From Gammaproteobacteria bacterium (GTDB taxonomy: Bacteria; Pseudomonadota; Gammaproteobacteria; Porifericomitales; Porifericomitaceae), in NCBI GenBank assembly GCA_028817255.1, contig JAPPQA010000196.1, forward strand, positions 1 through 5,948: a DNA stretch of 5,948 bases, in the 5' to 3' direction. This document shows, piece by piece, positions 1-4,833 of the stretch (positions are counted from its first letter, which is position 1; each line of letters begins with the position of its first letter). Under the pieces are notes generated by a model. It saw nothing but the letters and a program-made list of their open reading frames with translations, was not told the DNA's origin and did not search any database. The translations under genes and the position numbers were made by a program.

Positions 1-57
1 GGGGCGCTCATAAACTTCGATTACGACACTTGGTTGTAATGCAAGCGGCGGGCGCAT
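1..57 (-). CDS. possible 5' fragment of an unidentified gene, cut by the window edge
   Basis: Reading leftward from an ATG at 57, the frame stays open to the edge for 19 codons (MRPPLALQPSVVIEVYERP). An in-frame TTG at 84 would give a slightly longer product; an in-frame stop lies further upstream. There is no convincing Shine-Dalgarno sequence before either start. The frame follows the Yip1-type gene on the same strand, so it could be the next gene of an operon. Nineteen codons without a recognisable motif can be chance, and I do not recognise a family. Confidence 0.25.
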   Translation of the reverse strand, partial: MRPPLALQPSVVIEVYERP

Positions 58-111
58 GATTCTGCTTTTCCCGTCATCCTGCAACAGGCCGCCCGAGTTG
101 CCTCATATGCG

Positions 112-801
112 CTAAACCCGTTCAATCACGAGGTACACGAGGTACACAACGAAGGACACAACAACGATAACGATCAGAAATAGCAGCGCCGACAACATGA
201 GATTGCCCAAGGCCTTCCAGGCAGAAAAACCCTGGACCTCCCCCAGGCTTTTCAGCAATAGGACAAAGGACCATAGCTCCGCCACGAATCCGGTCACCCC
301 GGCCACTCCGGCCACTCCCACGAAAAAGGCCCTGGAAAAGCCCAGCAGGGGGGAAGCGCCATCGCCGGATACCTGCCCTACGGTTGCAAACAGGACCACC
401 GTGAGAAACGAAAGCGGCGCAACCCAGATGATCGGCACAAAGGACCAAGCAATGGCGGCGCGAATAGAAACCTTTGACGCCCGGCCGCCGATCCAAACCC
501 CCGTCCAGCGTATGAATGCGGCGGAGATATACAGGCCGATCATACTAAAAATCGCGCCGATGCCCGCAACGATCAGGGCAATACTGTAAAAGGCAGCCAC
601 ATCCAAGGTCTCGCGGGCGAGGTGCCTAGCCGATGCATCCAATCCCTCGGAAATCCCCACGATTGCCGCCAACGCCAGCACCAGCCTCCTGGGGTCGGCG
701 GCAACGATTTGCCGGATCGTGGCCCTGGGCTTGGTCCACATGGAAATCCAGGGATTCAGCGCCTGCGCTTCAGTCCGCACCCATGCTTCCGTCTCGCCCA
801 T
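112..801 (-). CDS. Yip1-family multispanning membrane protein
   Basis: A 229-residue hydrophobic protein. I chose the ATG at 801 because GGAGG lies six bases upstream; a TTG at 813 would add four residues but destroy that spacing. Residues 16-39 (NPWISMWTKPRATIRQIVAA onward) match the N-terminal signature of bacterial Yip1-domain proteins: NPW, then TKPRATIR, then a basic stretch. About five hydrophobic segments follow, near residues 39-52, 69-98, 114-142, 155-185 and 202-226. A GGRAS motif lies between the second and third, and LLKSLGEVQGFSAWKAL precedes the last; both placements are usual in the family. It should sit in the inner membrane. Bacterial Yip1 proteins have no settled biochemical role. 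It lies 108 bases downstream of the GFA-family gene on the same strand and may be cotranscribed with it. Short repeats encode VYLVYLV and VAGVAGV. Family call is fairly sure; function unknown. Confidence 0.82.
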   Translation of the reverse strand: MGETEAWVRTEAQALNPWISMWTKPRATIRQIVAADPRRLVLALAAIVGISEGLDASARHLARETLDVAAFYSIALIVAGIGAIFSMIGLYISAAFIRWTGVWIGGRASKVSIRAAIAWSFVPIIWVAPLSFLTVVLFATVGQVSGDGASPLLGFSRAFFVGVAGVAGVTGFVAELWSFVLLLKSLGEVQGFSAWKALGNLMLSALLFLIVIVVVSFVVYLVYLVIERV

Positions 802-909
802 CTCGCCCTCCAAAAGAATCGCATGTTCGGCATGTTCTACGCCCGGCGCCGGTTACGCGGCGCGGCGCCCCGAATTCCGACGGCGGCCAGCCTTGCGACC
901 CGCCCCGCA

Positions 910-1338
910 TCACCGGCTTGCGGGTTTCGTCGGCAACCCGTCGTATCGTTTCAATTCGCCGGCGGATACGTACCATGTCGCCTGCGATGCGCAGAATATG
1001 TTTTGCCCGGGCCGGATCCCCGGATCGCCATCCAATGTCCCCGCCGGAACGATCGTCGTGCTGCCGATTTTTGCCGCCCACGGCAGAGACGAACCGCACT
1101 TTTTACAAAACGACGTGGCAAAATATTTGGCATCGTCCGGTTCGTATCTGGTCACGAATGCTTCCCCTCGCAACCACCGGAACTGGCTGGCGGAAACGAA
1201 AAGATTCGACGCATGAGCGCTGCCGGTAAATTTTCTGCAACGCGAACAATGGCAATACTGAAATATGCCGAGATTGCCCGTGATCTCGTAACCCACCCTC
1301 CCGCAAAGACAACTGCCCCGCACGCCGACATCAGACAC
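910..1338 (-). CDS. GFA-family zinc-binding protein (glutathione-dependent formaldehyde-activating enzyme/centromere protein V fold)
   Basis: The product has 142 residues from a GTG start at 1338. The sequence shows the cysteine pattern of the GFA fold in order: GSCLCGRVGYE near the N-terminus (CxC), then QYCHCSRCRKFTGSAHASN (CxCxxC), then SFCKKCGSSLPW (CxxCG), followed by VPAGTLD. All seven zinc ligands expected for the structural and catalytic sites are present, and length is normal for the family. Members bind zinc and some are reported to act on S-hydroxymethylglutathione; most are uncharacterised, so the formaldehyde role should not be assumed. AGGAG (1347-1351) lies eight bases before the GTG but only two before an ATG at 1344, so GTG is preferred; the frame is open further upstream to 1467, but that part lacks family similarity. 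A Yip1-type gene follows on the same strand. Confidence 0.87.
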   Translation of the reverse strand: MSDVGVRGSCLCGRVGYEITGNLGIFQYCHCSRCRKFTGSAHASNLFVSASQFRWLRGEAFVTRYEPDDAKYFATSFCKKCGSSLPWAAKIGSTTIVPAGTLDGDPGIRPGQNIFCASQATWYVSAGELKRYDGLPTKPASR

Positions 1339-1346
1339 AGCCATGG

Positions 1347-1351
1347 CTCCT
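1347..1351 (-). promoter_or_regulatory. Shine-Dalgarno AGGAG that decides the GFA-gene start
   Basis: On the minus strand AGGAG is followed by CC, ATG, GCT, GTG. Its distance to the ATG at 1344 is two bases, too short for normal initiation. Its distance to the GTG at 1338 is eight bases, which is typical. The GTG is therefore the likelier start. Confidence 0.55.
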
Positions 1352-1423
1352 GCGCCATTGCAAAGACGCAATACCGGAGGCAAGCCGATGGCGGGAATAT
1401 CCGCCCGGGGGCGGCGCATCGCG

Positions 1424-1447
1424 CTGCGCCCAAAGCTGCGCCCAAAG
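1424..1447. repeat. 12-bp tandem repeat, two perfect copies
   Basis: CTGCGCCCAAAG occurs twice head to tail, and CTGC of a third copy follows. The unit length is a multiple of three, but no supported gene covers the site. Confidence 0.8.
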
Positions 1448-1506
1448 CTGCACCATTCGCGCCGCAACCGTCATGGCACGACCCAAAGGAAACGTTTCCG
1501 CCCCGG

Positions 1507-1537
1507 ATTGACGCCCGAATTGATGCCCGAATTGATG
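1507..1537. repeat. 12-bp tandem repeat, about 2.6 copies
   Basis: ATTGACGCCCGA is followed by ATTGATGCCCGA and then ATTGATG. The copies differ at one position. It is unrelated in sequence to the 12-bp repeat 60 bases to the left but has the same period. Confidence 0.8.
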
Positions 1538-1581
1538 TCGTTCAGCCATAAAAACCGATATGCGATAAACTTTGGCTACGC

Positions 1582-1606
1582 GGAGAATGGCGCCCGGGAG
1601 AATGGC
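1582..1606. repeat. short direct repeat GGAGAATGGC, 15-base period
   Basis: GGAGAATGGC occurs at 1582-1591 and again at 1597-1606. The five bases between copies are GCCCG, so it is a partial tandem repeat with a 15-base period. Confidence 0.65.
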
Positions 1607-1779
1607 ATTTATGAAAGCAGCGACAACGGACAGTATAGCAACAAAACACGGGGGCCGTCGGGCCGTGTACTGGATTAAGGCGTTACGCAATCGAGGAAAA
1701 AGAATATCGGCGGCGCCCGCGGTTTTCGGTTACACTCTCCCGCAACGCTTCGTTCGCATGACACATGGAAGGTCTGACG

Positions 1780-2727
1780 ATGAACCCGCACCCTCTTACC
1801 CGACCGGCAAGGCAGAAACGGCGCAGCGCCCCGGCACGGCGTCCGGGCGGCGCAGCGCATGACGGCGCGCCGACGGCAGGGAGAAAGGGCCGCGGCCTGG
1901 CGGCCCTGGCGCTGTATTGCGCCGCCATGTCGGCGCTCGCCGGCGGCGGCGCGCCGGAGCTTACGCTCGCCGGGAAATACGCCGGCGGCCTGGACCTCGC
2001 CGACTACTGGGTCAGCGAGAAACTGGACGGCGTGCGCGCCTACTGGGACGGTAAGAAGCTGGTCTCCCGCGGCGGCAATGCCTTCGCCGCGCCGCCCTGG
2101 TTCGTCGCCGCTTTTCCCGCCGCGCCCCTGGACGGCGAGTTGTGGCTGGGCAGGGGACGCTTCGAGGAGACGGCATCCGCGGTCACCCGCAGCGCGCCGC
2201 ACGATGGGTGGCGGCAGGTGCGCTACATGGTCTTCGACCTGCCCGCCTCCGCCCTCCCCTTCGCCGAACGGCTGCGGGAATTGCAGGCGCTGGCCGCCGC
2301 CGCCGACAGCCCGTACCTGGCCGTCGTGGCGCAGGAAAAGATCGCCGACCATGCCGCCCTTGCGCGGCGGCTGGACGCGGTGGTCGCCGCCGGCGGCGAG
2401 GGGCTGATGCTGCGCCGGGGCAGTTCTCTCTACCGGGGCGGGCGCTCCGGCGACTTGTTGAAGTTCAAGAAATTCGACGATGCCGAGGCGCGGGTCGTCG
2501 CGCACAACCCGGGCAAGGGGAAGTTCCGCGGCATGATGGGCAGCGTTACGGTGGAGATGGAGAACGGCACGCGGTTCCGCATCGGCAGCGGCTTTACGGA
2601 CGCGCAGCGCAGAAACCCGCCGCCGCTCGGCGGCACCGTCACCTTCCGGCACCAGGGGCTTACCGCGAACGGAGTGCCGCGTTTCCCCGTCTTCTGGCGG
2701 CGGCGCGCAGACGAACCGGGGCCCTAG
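1780..2727 (+). CDS. ligE: secreted ATP-dependent DNA ligase, Lig E type
   Basis: This 315-residue protein should seal nicks in duplex DNA using ATP through a lysyl-AMP intermediate. Nucleotidyltransferase motifs appear in order: motif I EKLDGVRAYW (K81 is the expected adenylated lysine), DGELW at 118-122 (motif III), YMVFDLP at 149-155 (IIIa), EGLMLRR at 207-213 (IV) and LLKFKKF at 226-232 (V). The OB-domain end has RIGSGFTDAQRRNPPPLGGT and ends NGVPRFPVFWRRR. There are no accessory domains, which is typical of Lig E. A hydrophobic stretch at 39-55 ending SALAGGG looks like a signal peptide, fitting the periplasmic location reported for Lig E; the mature part would be near 258 residues, close to the family norm. 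The preceding Arg/Pro-rich region of 38 residues is unusually long. GGAAGG at 1767-1772, seven bases before the ATG at 1780, sets the start. The stop TAG is inside a CTAG bordering a mobile element. Confidence 0.93.
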   Translation: MNPHPLTRPARQKRRSAPARRPGGAAHDGAPTAGRKGRGLAALALYCAAMSALAGGGAPELTLAGKYAGGLDLADYWVSEKLDGVRAYWDGKKLVSRGGNAFAAPPWFVAAFPAAPLDGELWLGRGRFEETASAVTRSAPHDGWRQVRYMVFDLPASALPFAERLRELQALAAAADSPYLAVVAQEKIADHAALARRLDAVVAAGGEGLMLRRGSSLYRGGRSGDLLKFKKFDDAEARVVAHNPGKGKFRGMMGSVTVEMENGTRFRIGSGFTDAQRRNPPPLGGTVTFRHQGLTANGVPRFPVFWRRRADEPGP

Positions 2728-2780
2728 CAGCCTATCGGACTGGGTCTGAGCCGTTTGCACAAGCGCTCGAAAACGTTCTC

Positions 2781-2808
2781 CGCCATTCCTGCGAAAGCAG
2801 GAATCCAG
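2781..2808 (+). repeat. 28-bp dRS3-like hairpin repeat, left copy
   Basis: The core is ATTCCTGC, GAAA, GCAGGAAT (2785-2804): an 8-bp stem with a tetraloop. The whole 28-mer is the exact reverse complement of 2894-2921. It resembles the ATTCC-type intergenic repeats (dRS3 in Neisseria and relatives in other proteobacteria), with T in place of the third C of the stem. Confidence 0.85.
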
Positions 2809-2815
2809 CATATAA

Positions 2816-2838
2816 AGCGCGCGCTTCGCGCTCCTTTT
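2816..2838 (+). terminator. possible intrinsic terminator downstream of the ligase gene
   Basis: AGCGCG (2816-2821) pairs with CGCGCT (2827-2832) around a five-base loop, followed by CC and TTTT. The stem is strong but the T run is short. It lies about 90 bases after the ligase stop and inside the mobile element, so any terminator role would have been brought in by the insertion. The neighbouring 28-bp hairpins could serve equally well. Confidence 0.3.
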
Positions 2839-2893
2839 AAGGCAGGAGCGGGCCGCCAAGCTCGCAATGTGCGCGTTCCGCGCTCAATTTGCA

Positions 2894-2921
2894 CTGGATT
2901 CCTGCTTTCGCAGGAATGGCG
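2894..2921 (-). repeat. 28-bp dRS3-like hairpin repeat, right copy in inverse orientation
   Basis: All 28 bases are the reverse complement of 2781-2808. The core hairpin is at 2898-2917 with TTTC as loop. Together the two copies bound a 141-bp unit whose inner flanks are also loosely complementary, so the whole unit may fold as a long imperfect hairpin. Confidence 0.85.
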
Positions 2922-2957
2922 AGGAGAAGATGCGTGGCGATTGCAGGCGAAAATAAT

Positions 2958-3015
2958 GAATTACTGTACAATCAGCAACTTATGCGCCGCGCCCGCCCCC
3001 AGTCCGACAGGCTCC
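2958..3015 (+). repeat. 58-bp repeat, copy 1 (element right end)
   Basis: It begins GAATTACTGTA, continues through GCAACTTATGCGCCGCGCCC, and ends with the terminal inverted repeat CCCAGTCCGACAGGCTCC. It matches 4819-4876 in the same orientation at 55 of 58 positions; the three differences cluster between bases 12 and 17 of the repeat. It forms the right end of the 287-bp element and its last base is the first base of the flanking CTAG. Confidence 0.9.
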
Positions 3016-3302
3016 TAGTACGCAAGCTGCTCGTAGAGTGTTCGTCGCCACAATCGTAAGGAGGCCAGATACCGACCCGGGACCTTCAGACGCCAACGGC
3101 GCGCATGGGTAGCCACCACGCCCGCAATCTGTTGAAAGCGCCAACGCACGGTTCGCATCTGCCAGCACATGGGCTTCCACAACAACCGGCGCATGAGGAT
3201 GGAGTGGGTCATGGCGTCGTGAAGCAGAATCTGGCCGGCTCGTGCGGTCGCCCCCGCTTTGCCGCCGCCTTGCAGTTCAAGGGAATGCGAGAGGACGCCC
3301 AT
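3015..3302 (-). pseudogene. unrecognised 95-codon reading frame, possibly the C-terminal remnant of a transposase
   Basis: From an ATG at 3302, the frame encodes 95 residues and ends with a TAG inside the right CTAG of the mobile element. AGGTG eight bases before the ATG could be a ribosome site, but the frame is open upstream to about 3374, encoding AFATIAAYWLPHPTGETH, so the ATG may be internal. The C-terminal half (RTVRWRFQQIAGVVATHARRW, then LKVPGRYL) is rich in Arg and Trp and resembles in general style the ends of DDE transposases such as the IS1380 group. I cannot confirm that family by eye. Position beside an IS-like terminus supports a transposase remnant. No DDE catalytic region is present, so it would be non-functional. 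It might instead be a small hypothetical gene. Confidence 0.35.
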
Positions 3303-3450
3303 ATGCGTTTCACCTGTTGGGTGCGGTAGCCAATAGGCCGCGATTGTAGCGAAGGCCTTATCGCACTTACATCCTCAGGAAGCGCTCTCCCCTGCCTCGC
3401 CATCCAATCGCGGATTTGGGGCCTGAAACACCCGCCTGGTTGAAACGGGC
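3303..3450. other. intergenic remnant, no gene seen
   Basis: This lies between the decayed reading frame and the stop of the membrane-protein gene. The part up to about 3374 is open in frame with the 95-codon remnant. The rest has no supported gene, and no clear hairpin with a T run follows the membrane-protein gene on the minus strand. Confidence 0.5.
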
Positions 3451-4137
3451 TCAGTTCGATTCGGGGAGTTCTTCAAGATTAAATTGCTGAAAGGCATCAA
3501 TATCAAACGGCTGCAGGGTGACAATTTTTTCCACTTGAACAAGCATATGGTTTTTTTCCAGCTGCGATTGGTTGAAAACCTCAGAGTAGTCGGTTTCGAT
3601 GTGAATGGTGGCGCTTTTATCATCCCTGTAACCGCTCCATTCCGGGGCGAAACGAAGCCATTGTTTGGTCTCGTCATCGGGAATTTCAAGCGGCCAGCCG
3701 GCATAGACTTTCTTGCTGTCCAGCGTAATCAGGATCATTTCCCGGCGGCTTATTTTTCCCCACACGAATCGTTCAAGCCCTTTACCAGACAATTCCCTGT
3801 CTTTCAATTCTTCTGCCCATTGCGAATCAACATAGCTGCTGCAATACACGACTGCGACAGCCAATGCGTACAAAACAAGAGCCAGTGGAAACGTCACCAG
3901 CAACACATCCTCGGGCTCCAGAGACAGGTCGCGCAGAGACGGAGGGGCGATGATGAACAGCGCATACGACACAAACAACATGAGAAGCCCGGCCGTGATA
4001 ATCCGAAAATACAAAACATAACCAGTATGCCTGCCTGGCCAGAACCAGCAGCGAATAGGCGACTCATAGACGATGTATCCACTCGCCAATACGGACAACA
4101 CTCCCAATACAAAACTGTCTCCAAATGAAGTGGCCAA
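3451..4137 (-). CDS. three-helix membrane protein with soluble C-terminal domain, unknown function
   Basis: The product has 228 residues. Three hydrophobic segments lie at about 8-24 (SFVLGVLSVLASGYIVY), 41-64 and 78-99, followed by a soluble domain (104-228). That domain has FVWGKISRREMILITLDSKK, VYAGWPLEIPDD, a WSGYRDD motif and HIETDYSEVF. The VYxGW, SGYRD and TDYSxV pattern recalls a conserved but uncharacterised domain of bacterial inner-membrane proteins (possibly DUF6338-like; a guess). The start is a TTG at 4137: GGGAG lies seven bases upstream and no ATG is available near the N-terminus. It sits directly downstream of the small basic-protein gene, 64 bases after that gene's apparent stop but only 17 bases after the stop of its alternative frame, which argues for an operon. 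Codon use is much less GC-biased than in the ligase gene, suggesting acquisition from elsewhere. No function can be assigned. Confidence 0.82.
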   Translation of the reverse strand: MATSFGDSFVLGVLSVLASGYIVYESPIRCWFWPGRHTGYVLYFRIITAGLLMLFVSYALFIIAPPSLRDLSLEPEDVLLVTFPLALVLYALAVAVVYCSSYVDSQWAEELKDRELSGKGLERFVWGKISRREMILITLDSKKVYAGWPLEIPDDETKQWLRFAPEWSGYRDDKSATIHIETDYSEVFNQSQLEKNHMLVQVEKIVTLQPFDIDAFQQFNLEELPESN

Positions 4138-4167
4138 CCTGACTCTCCCGGAGGCTATGTCTTGATA

Positions 4168-4195
4168 AAATCGGGTTTCTTTCCGGCAAGTTTTG
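4168..4195 (-). repeat. tandem duplication, copy 2 (C-terminal module, out of frame)
   Basis: On the plus strand this stretch repeats 4233-4260 with one or two differences over 28 bases; the shared core is GTTTCTTTCCGGCAAGTTTT. The two copies are offset by 65 bases, one short of a whole number of codons, so they lie in different frames. On the minus strand it encodes PKLAGKKPDF in the alternative frame. Confidence 0.8.
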
Positions 4196-4201
4196 GTTTT
4201 T

Positions 4202-4405
4202 TCAATTTTTTTTCGCCCTTTTCATCCTCCTGAAATCGAGTTTCTTTCCGGCAAGTTTTGTTTTTCTCATCAATTGGACTTGCCTCTTCACCTTCGGATC
4301 CGCAAAAAATTCGCCTGCGTCCACCCGGATTCCACCATATTTGCCCACATGAATCTTGAATGTTCTGCGGGAGGGAGCGAAGGTGAGATCTTTTTCGGTT
4401 GTCAT
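4202..4405 (-). CDS. small basic protein (67 aa), unrecognised; C-terminus may be extended by frameshift
   Basis: The ATG at 4405 is preceded, with an eight-base spacer, by GGAGG (4414-4418), and a promoter lies just upstream, so expression is credible. The product begins MTTEKDLTFAPSRRTFKIHV, contains GGIRVDAGEFFADPKVKRQV, and ends in a Lys/Arg-rich tail with KTKLAGKKLDF and RRMKRAKKN. I do not recognise the family. There is no membrane segment or cysteine; the basic tail could bind nucleic acid or acidic lipid. The gene ends in an A8 tract; read one base back there, it continues as LKKPKLAGKKPDFIKT to a TAG at 4155-4157, a second copy of the KxKLAGKKxDF motif. The extended form would end 17 bases before the membrane-protein start. 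The annotated stop may therefore reflect a one-base deletion or slippage. Confidence 0.65.
   Translation of the reverse strand: MTTEKDLTFAPSRRTFKIHVGKYGGIRVDAGEFFADPKVKRQVQLMRKTKLAGKKLDFRRMKRAKKN
4206..4213 (-). other. A8 homopolymer, candidate slippage or frameshift site
   Basis: The coding strand reads GCG, eight A, then TTGA. In the gene's frame the stop TGA follows at once. A -1 shift on A AAA AAT, or one extra A, opens the alternative frame that carries the second C-terminal module. The sequence shows the tract; which outcome occurs in the cell is not visible. Confidence 0.55.
4233..4260 (-). repeat. tandem duplication, copy 1 (C-terminal module, in frame)
   Basis: This is the in-frame copy, encoding TKLAGKKLDF of the 67-residue protein. 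It is the partner of 4168-4195. Confidence 0.8.
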
Positions 4406-4439
4406 GGCAACGGCCTCCGGTAGTGAGCGGGTTCTAGGG

Positions 4440-4469
4440 ACTATAGCAGAGTTGCACAAGCTGGTGCAA
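4440..4469 (-). promoter_or_regulatory. sigma-70-like promoter of the two-gene module
   Basis: On the minus strand TTGCAC (4464-4469) and TATAGT (4440-4445) are separated by 18 bases. This places transcription start near 4433, about 28 bases before the ATG of the small gene. Matches to consensus are four of six and five of six. The TAG ending the truncated transposase frame lies within the -10 box, so that frame simply runs into native promoter DNA. Confidence 0.6.
4452..4469. promoter_or_regulatory. operator-like palindrome over the -35 region
   Basis: TTGCACCAGCTTGTGCAA (minus strand) is an 18-bp palindrome with a single mismatched pair: TTGCAC and GTGCAA arms around central AGCT. It covers the -35 box and most of the spacer, where a dimeric repressor would block RNA polymerase. 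The regulator is unknown. Confidence 0.5.
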
Positions 4470-4488
4470 AGCTCCTGTACATGCGCCG

Positions 4489-4764
4489 CGTGGGCGAAAA
4501 ATCCGGGTAGCGCTCGCTAACCAGCGCCAGCGCCCGCTCCCGCACCGTCTCGGGAATGGCATTGGCCGGGCGCTTGCCGCGACGCGCCGAGACCAGGCCC
4601 GCCGCCCCCCGTTCCCGGTACCTTCGCACCAAGCGCTTGACCTGGCGCACGCTCAATCCCAACTGCACGGCCGCCTGCGCCTGCCGTATTTGGCGGCGCG
4701 CCACCGCCTGGATTACCCCCAGCCGATCCGCCTCGCGCCCGCTCATCGTTAGCCATTCCCCCAT
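4489..4764 (-). pseudogene. truncated ISNCY-like transposase, N-terminal helix-turn-helix part only
   Basis: From an ATG at 4764 (GGAGG eight bases upstream), about 92 residues match the N-terminal region of ISNCY/IS1202-type transposases as I recall them: MSGREADRLGVIQAVARRQI, then a helix-turn-helix with AAVQLGLSVRQVKRLVRRYR, then GAAGLVSARRGKRP and LALVSERYPDFSPT. In full-length relatives the last motif leads into the DDE catalytic domain of several hundred residues. Here similarity stops at about 4489 and the frame reads 15 unrelated codons to a TAG at 4441-4443 inside the neighbouring promoter. No catalytic residues remain, so it cannot transpose by itself. The break lies just upstream of the two-gene module's promoter, meaning an insertion followed by deletion set the left border here. 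Confidence 0.75.
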
Positions 4765-4817
4765 CTTTCTCCCCTCCGTATCCGGCAAAAGGGGACATTA
4801 CTGCTTTGGTTTTACAG
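4765..4817. mobile_element. likely IS terminus upstream of the truncated transposase
   Basis: The transposase leader is followed outward by AAAAGGGGACATTACTGCTT and then TGGTTTTACA, a GGGGACATTA arrangement I associate with ends of this IS type. The outer boundary is placed near 4817 because the 58-bp repeat starts at 4819. No opposite end or target duplication can be seen, since the far end was deleted. Confidence 0.4.
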
Positions 4818-4833
4818 CGAATTACTGTATGAT
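4806..4833 (+). promoter_or_regulatory. possible promoter at the IS/58-bp repeat junction
   Basis: TATGAT (4828-4833) is a five-of-six -10 box. TTGGTT (4806-4811) lies 16 bases upstream as a weak -35, contributed by the IS end. Transcription would start near 4840 and lead into the glycosyltransferase gene. The -10 lies in the 58-bp repeat; copy 1 has TACAAT at the same place. The weak -35 keeps confidence low. Confidence 0.35.

Larger units (their letters stand above)
1339..1779. other. 441-base divergent intergenic region with short repeats
   Basis: This stretch separates the minus-strand GFA gene from the plus-strand ligase gene. Several frames stay open across it, but none has a supported start, codon pattern or family motif, and they overlap on both strands. 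It holds three short direct repeats (listed separately) and must contain promoters for both flanking genes. I could not find a convincing -35/-10 pair for either. A TACACT box near 1731-1736 is the best -10 candidate for the ligase gene, but it lacks a matching -35. Confidence 0.6.
2728..3014. mobile_element. 287-bp non-autonomous element (MITE or solo IS ends) flanked by CTAG
   Basis: The left end reads CAGCCTATCGGACTGGG (2728-2744). The right end, read on the minus strand, is GAGCCTGTCGGACTGGG (2998-3014). These are terminal inverted repeats matching at 15 of 17 positions. CTAG abuts both ends (2724-2727 and 3015-3018), as a 4-bp target duplication would. CTAG-like targets are known for IS5-type elements, but the family assignment here is inference. 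The interior encodes no supported protein; it carries two perfect 28-bp inverted repeats and, at its right end, the 58-bp repeat also found at 4819-4876. It may be a deletion derivative of a larger IS whose other traces lie nearby. Confidence 0.7.

Noticed and set aside
122..589. Open frames opposite or out of phase with the Yip1-type gene
   Set aside because: They lack family motifs and are explained as shadows of a well-supported hydrophobic gene.
845..869. A 7-bp GC stem (GGCGCCG/CGGCGCC) between the GFA and Yip1-type genes
   Set aside because: The loop is 11 bases and no T run follows on either strand, so a terminator call is not supported.
622..1551. A plus-strand frame of about 300 codons across the GFA gene and intergenic region
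   Set aside because: It is rich in Pro, Arg and Ala without any motif, and it runs antisense to a GFA gene with all its zinc ligands.
1675..2859. A minus-strand frame of nearly 400 codons antisense to the ligase gene
   Set aside because: Long antisense frames are expected in GC-rich genes. All ligase motifs are on the plus strand, and the antisense product has low-complexity Arg/Gly/Ala content.
2781..2921. CRISPR array
   Set aside because: There are only two repeat copies and they are inverted relative to each other, with no regular spacers.
3484..4128. A plus-strand frame of 214 codons opposite the membrane-protein gene
   Set aside because: It has no motif and no ribosome site. The minus strand shows clear transmembrane segments and a credible operon context.
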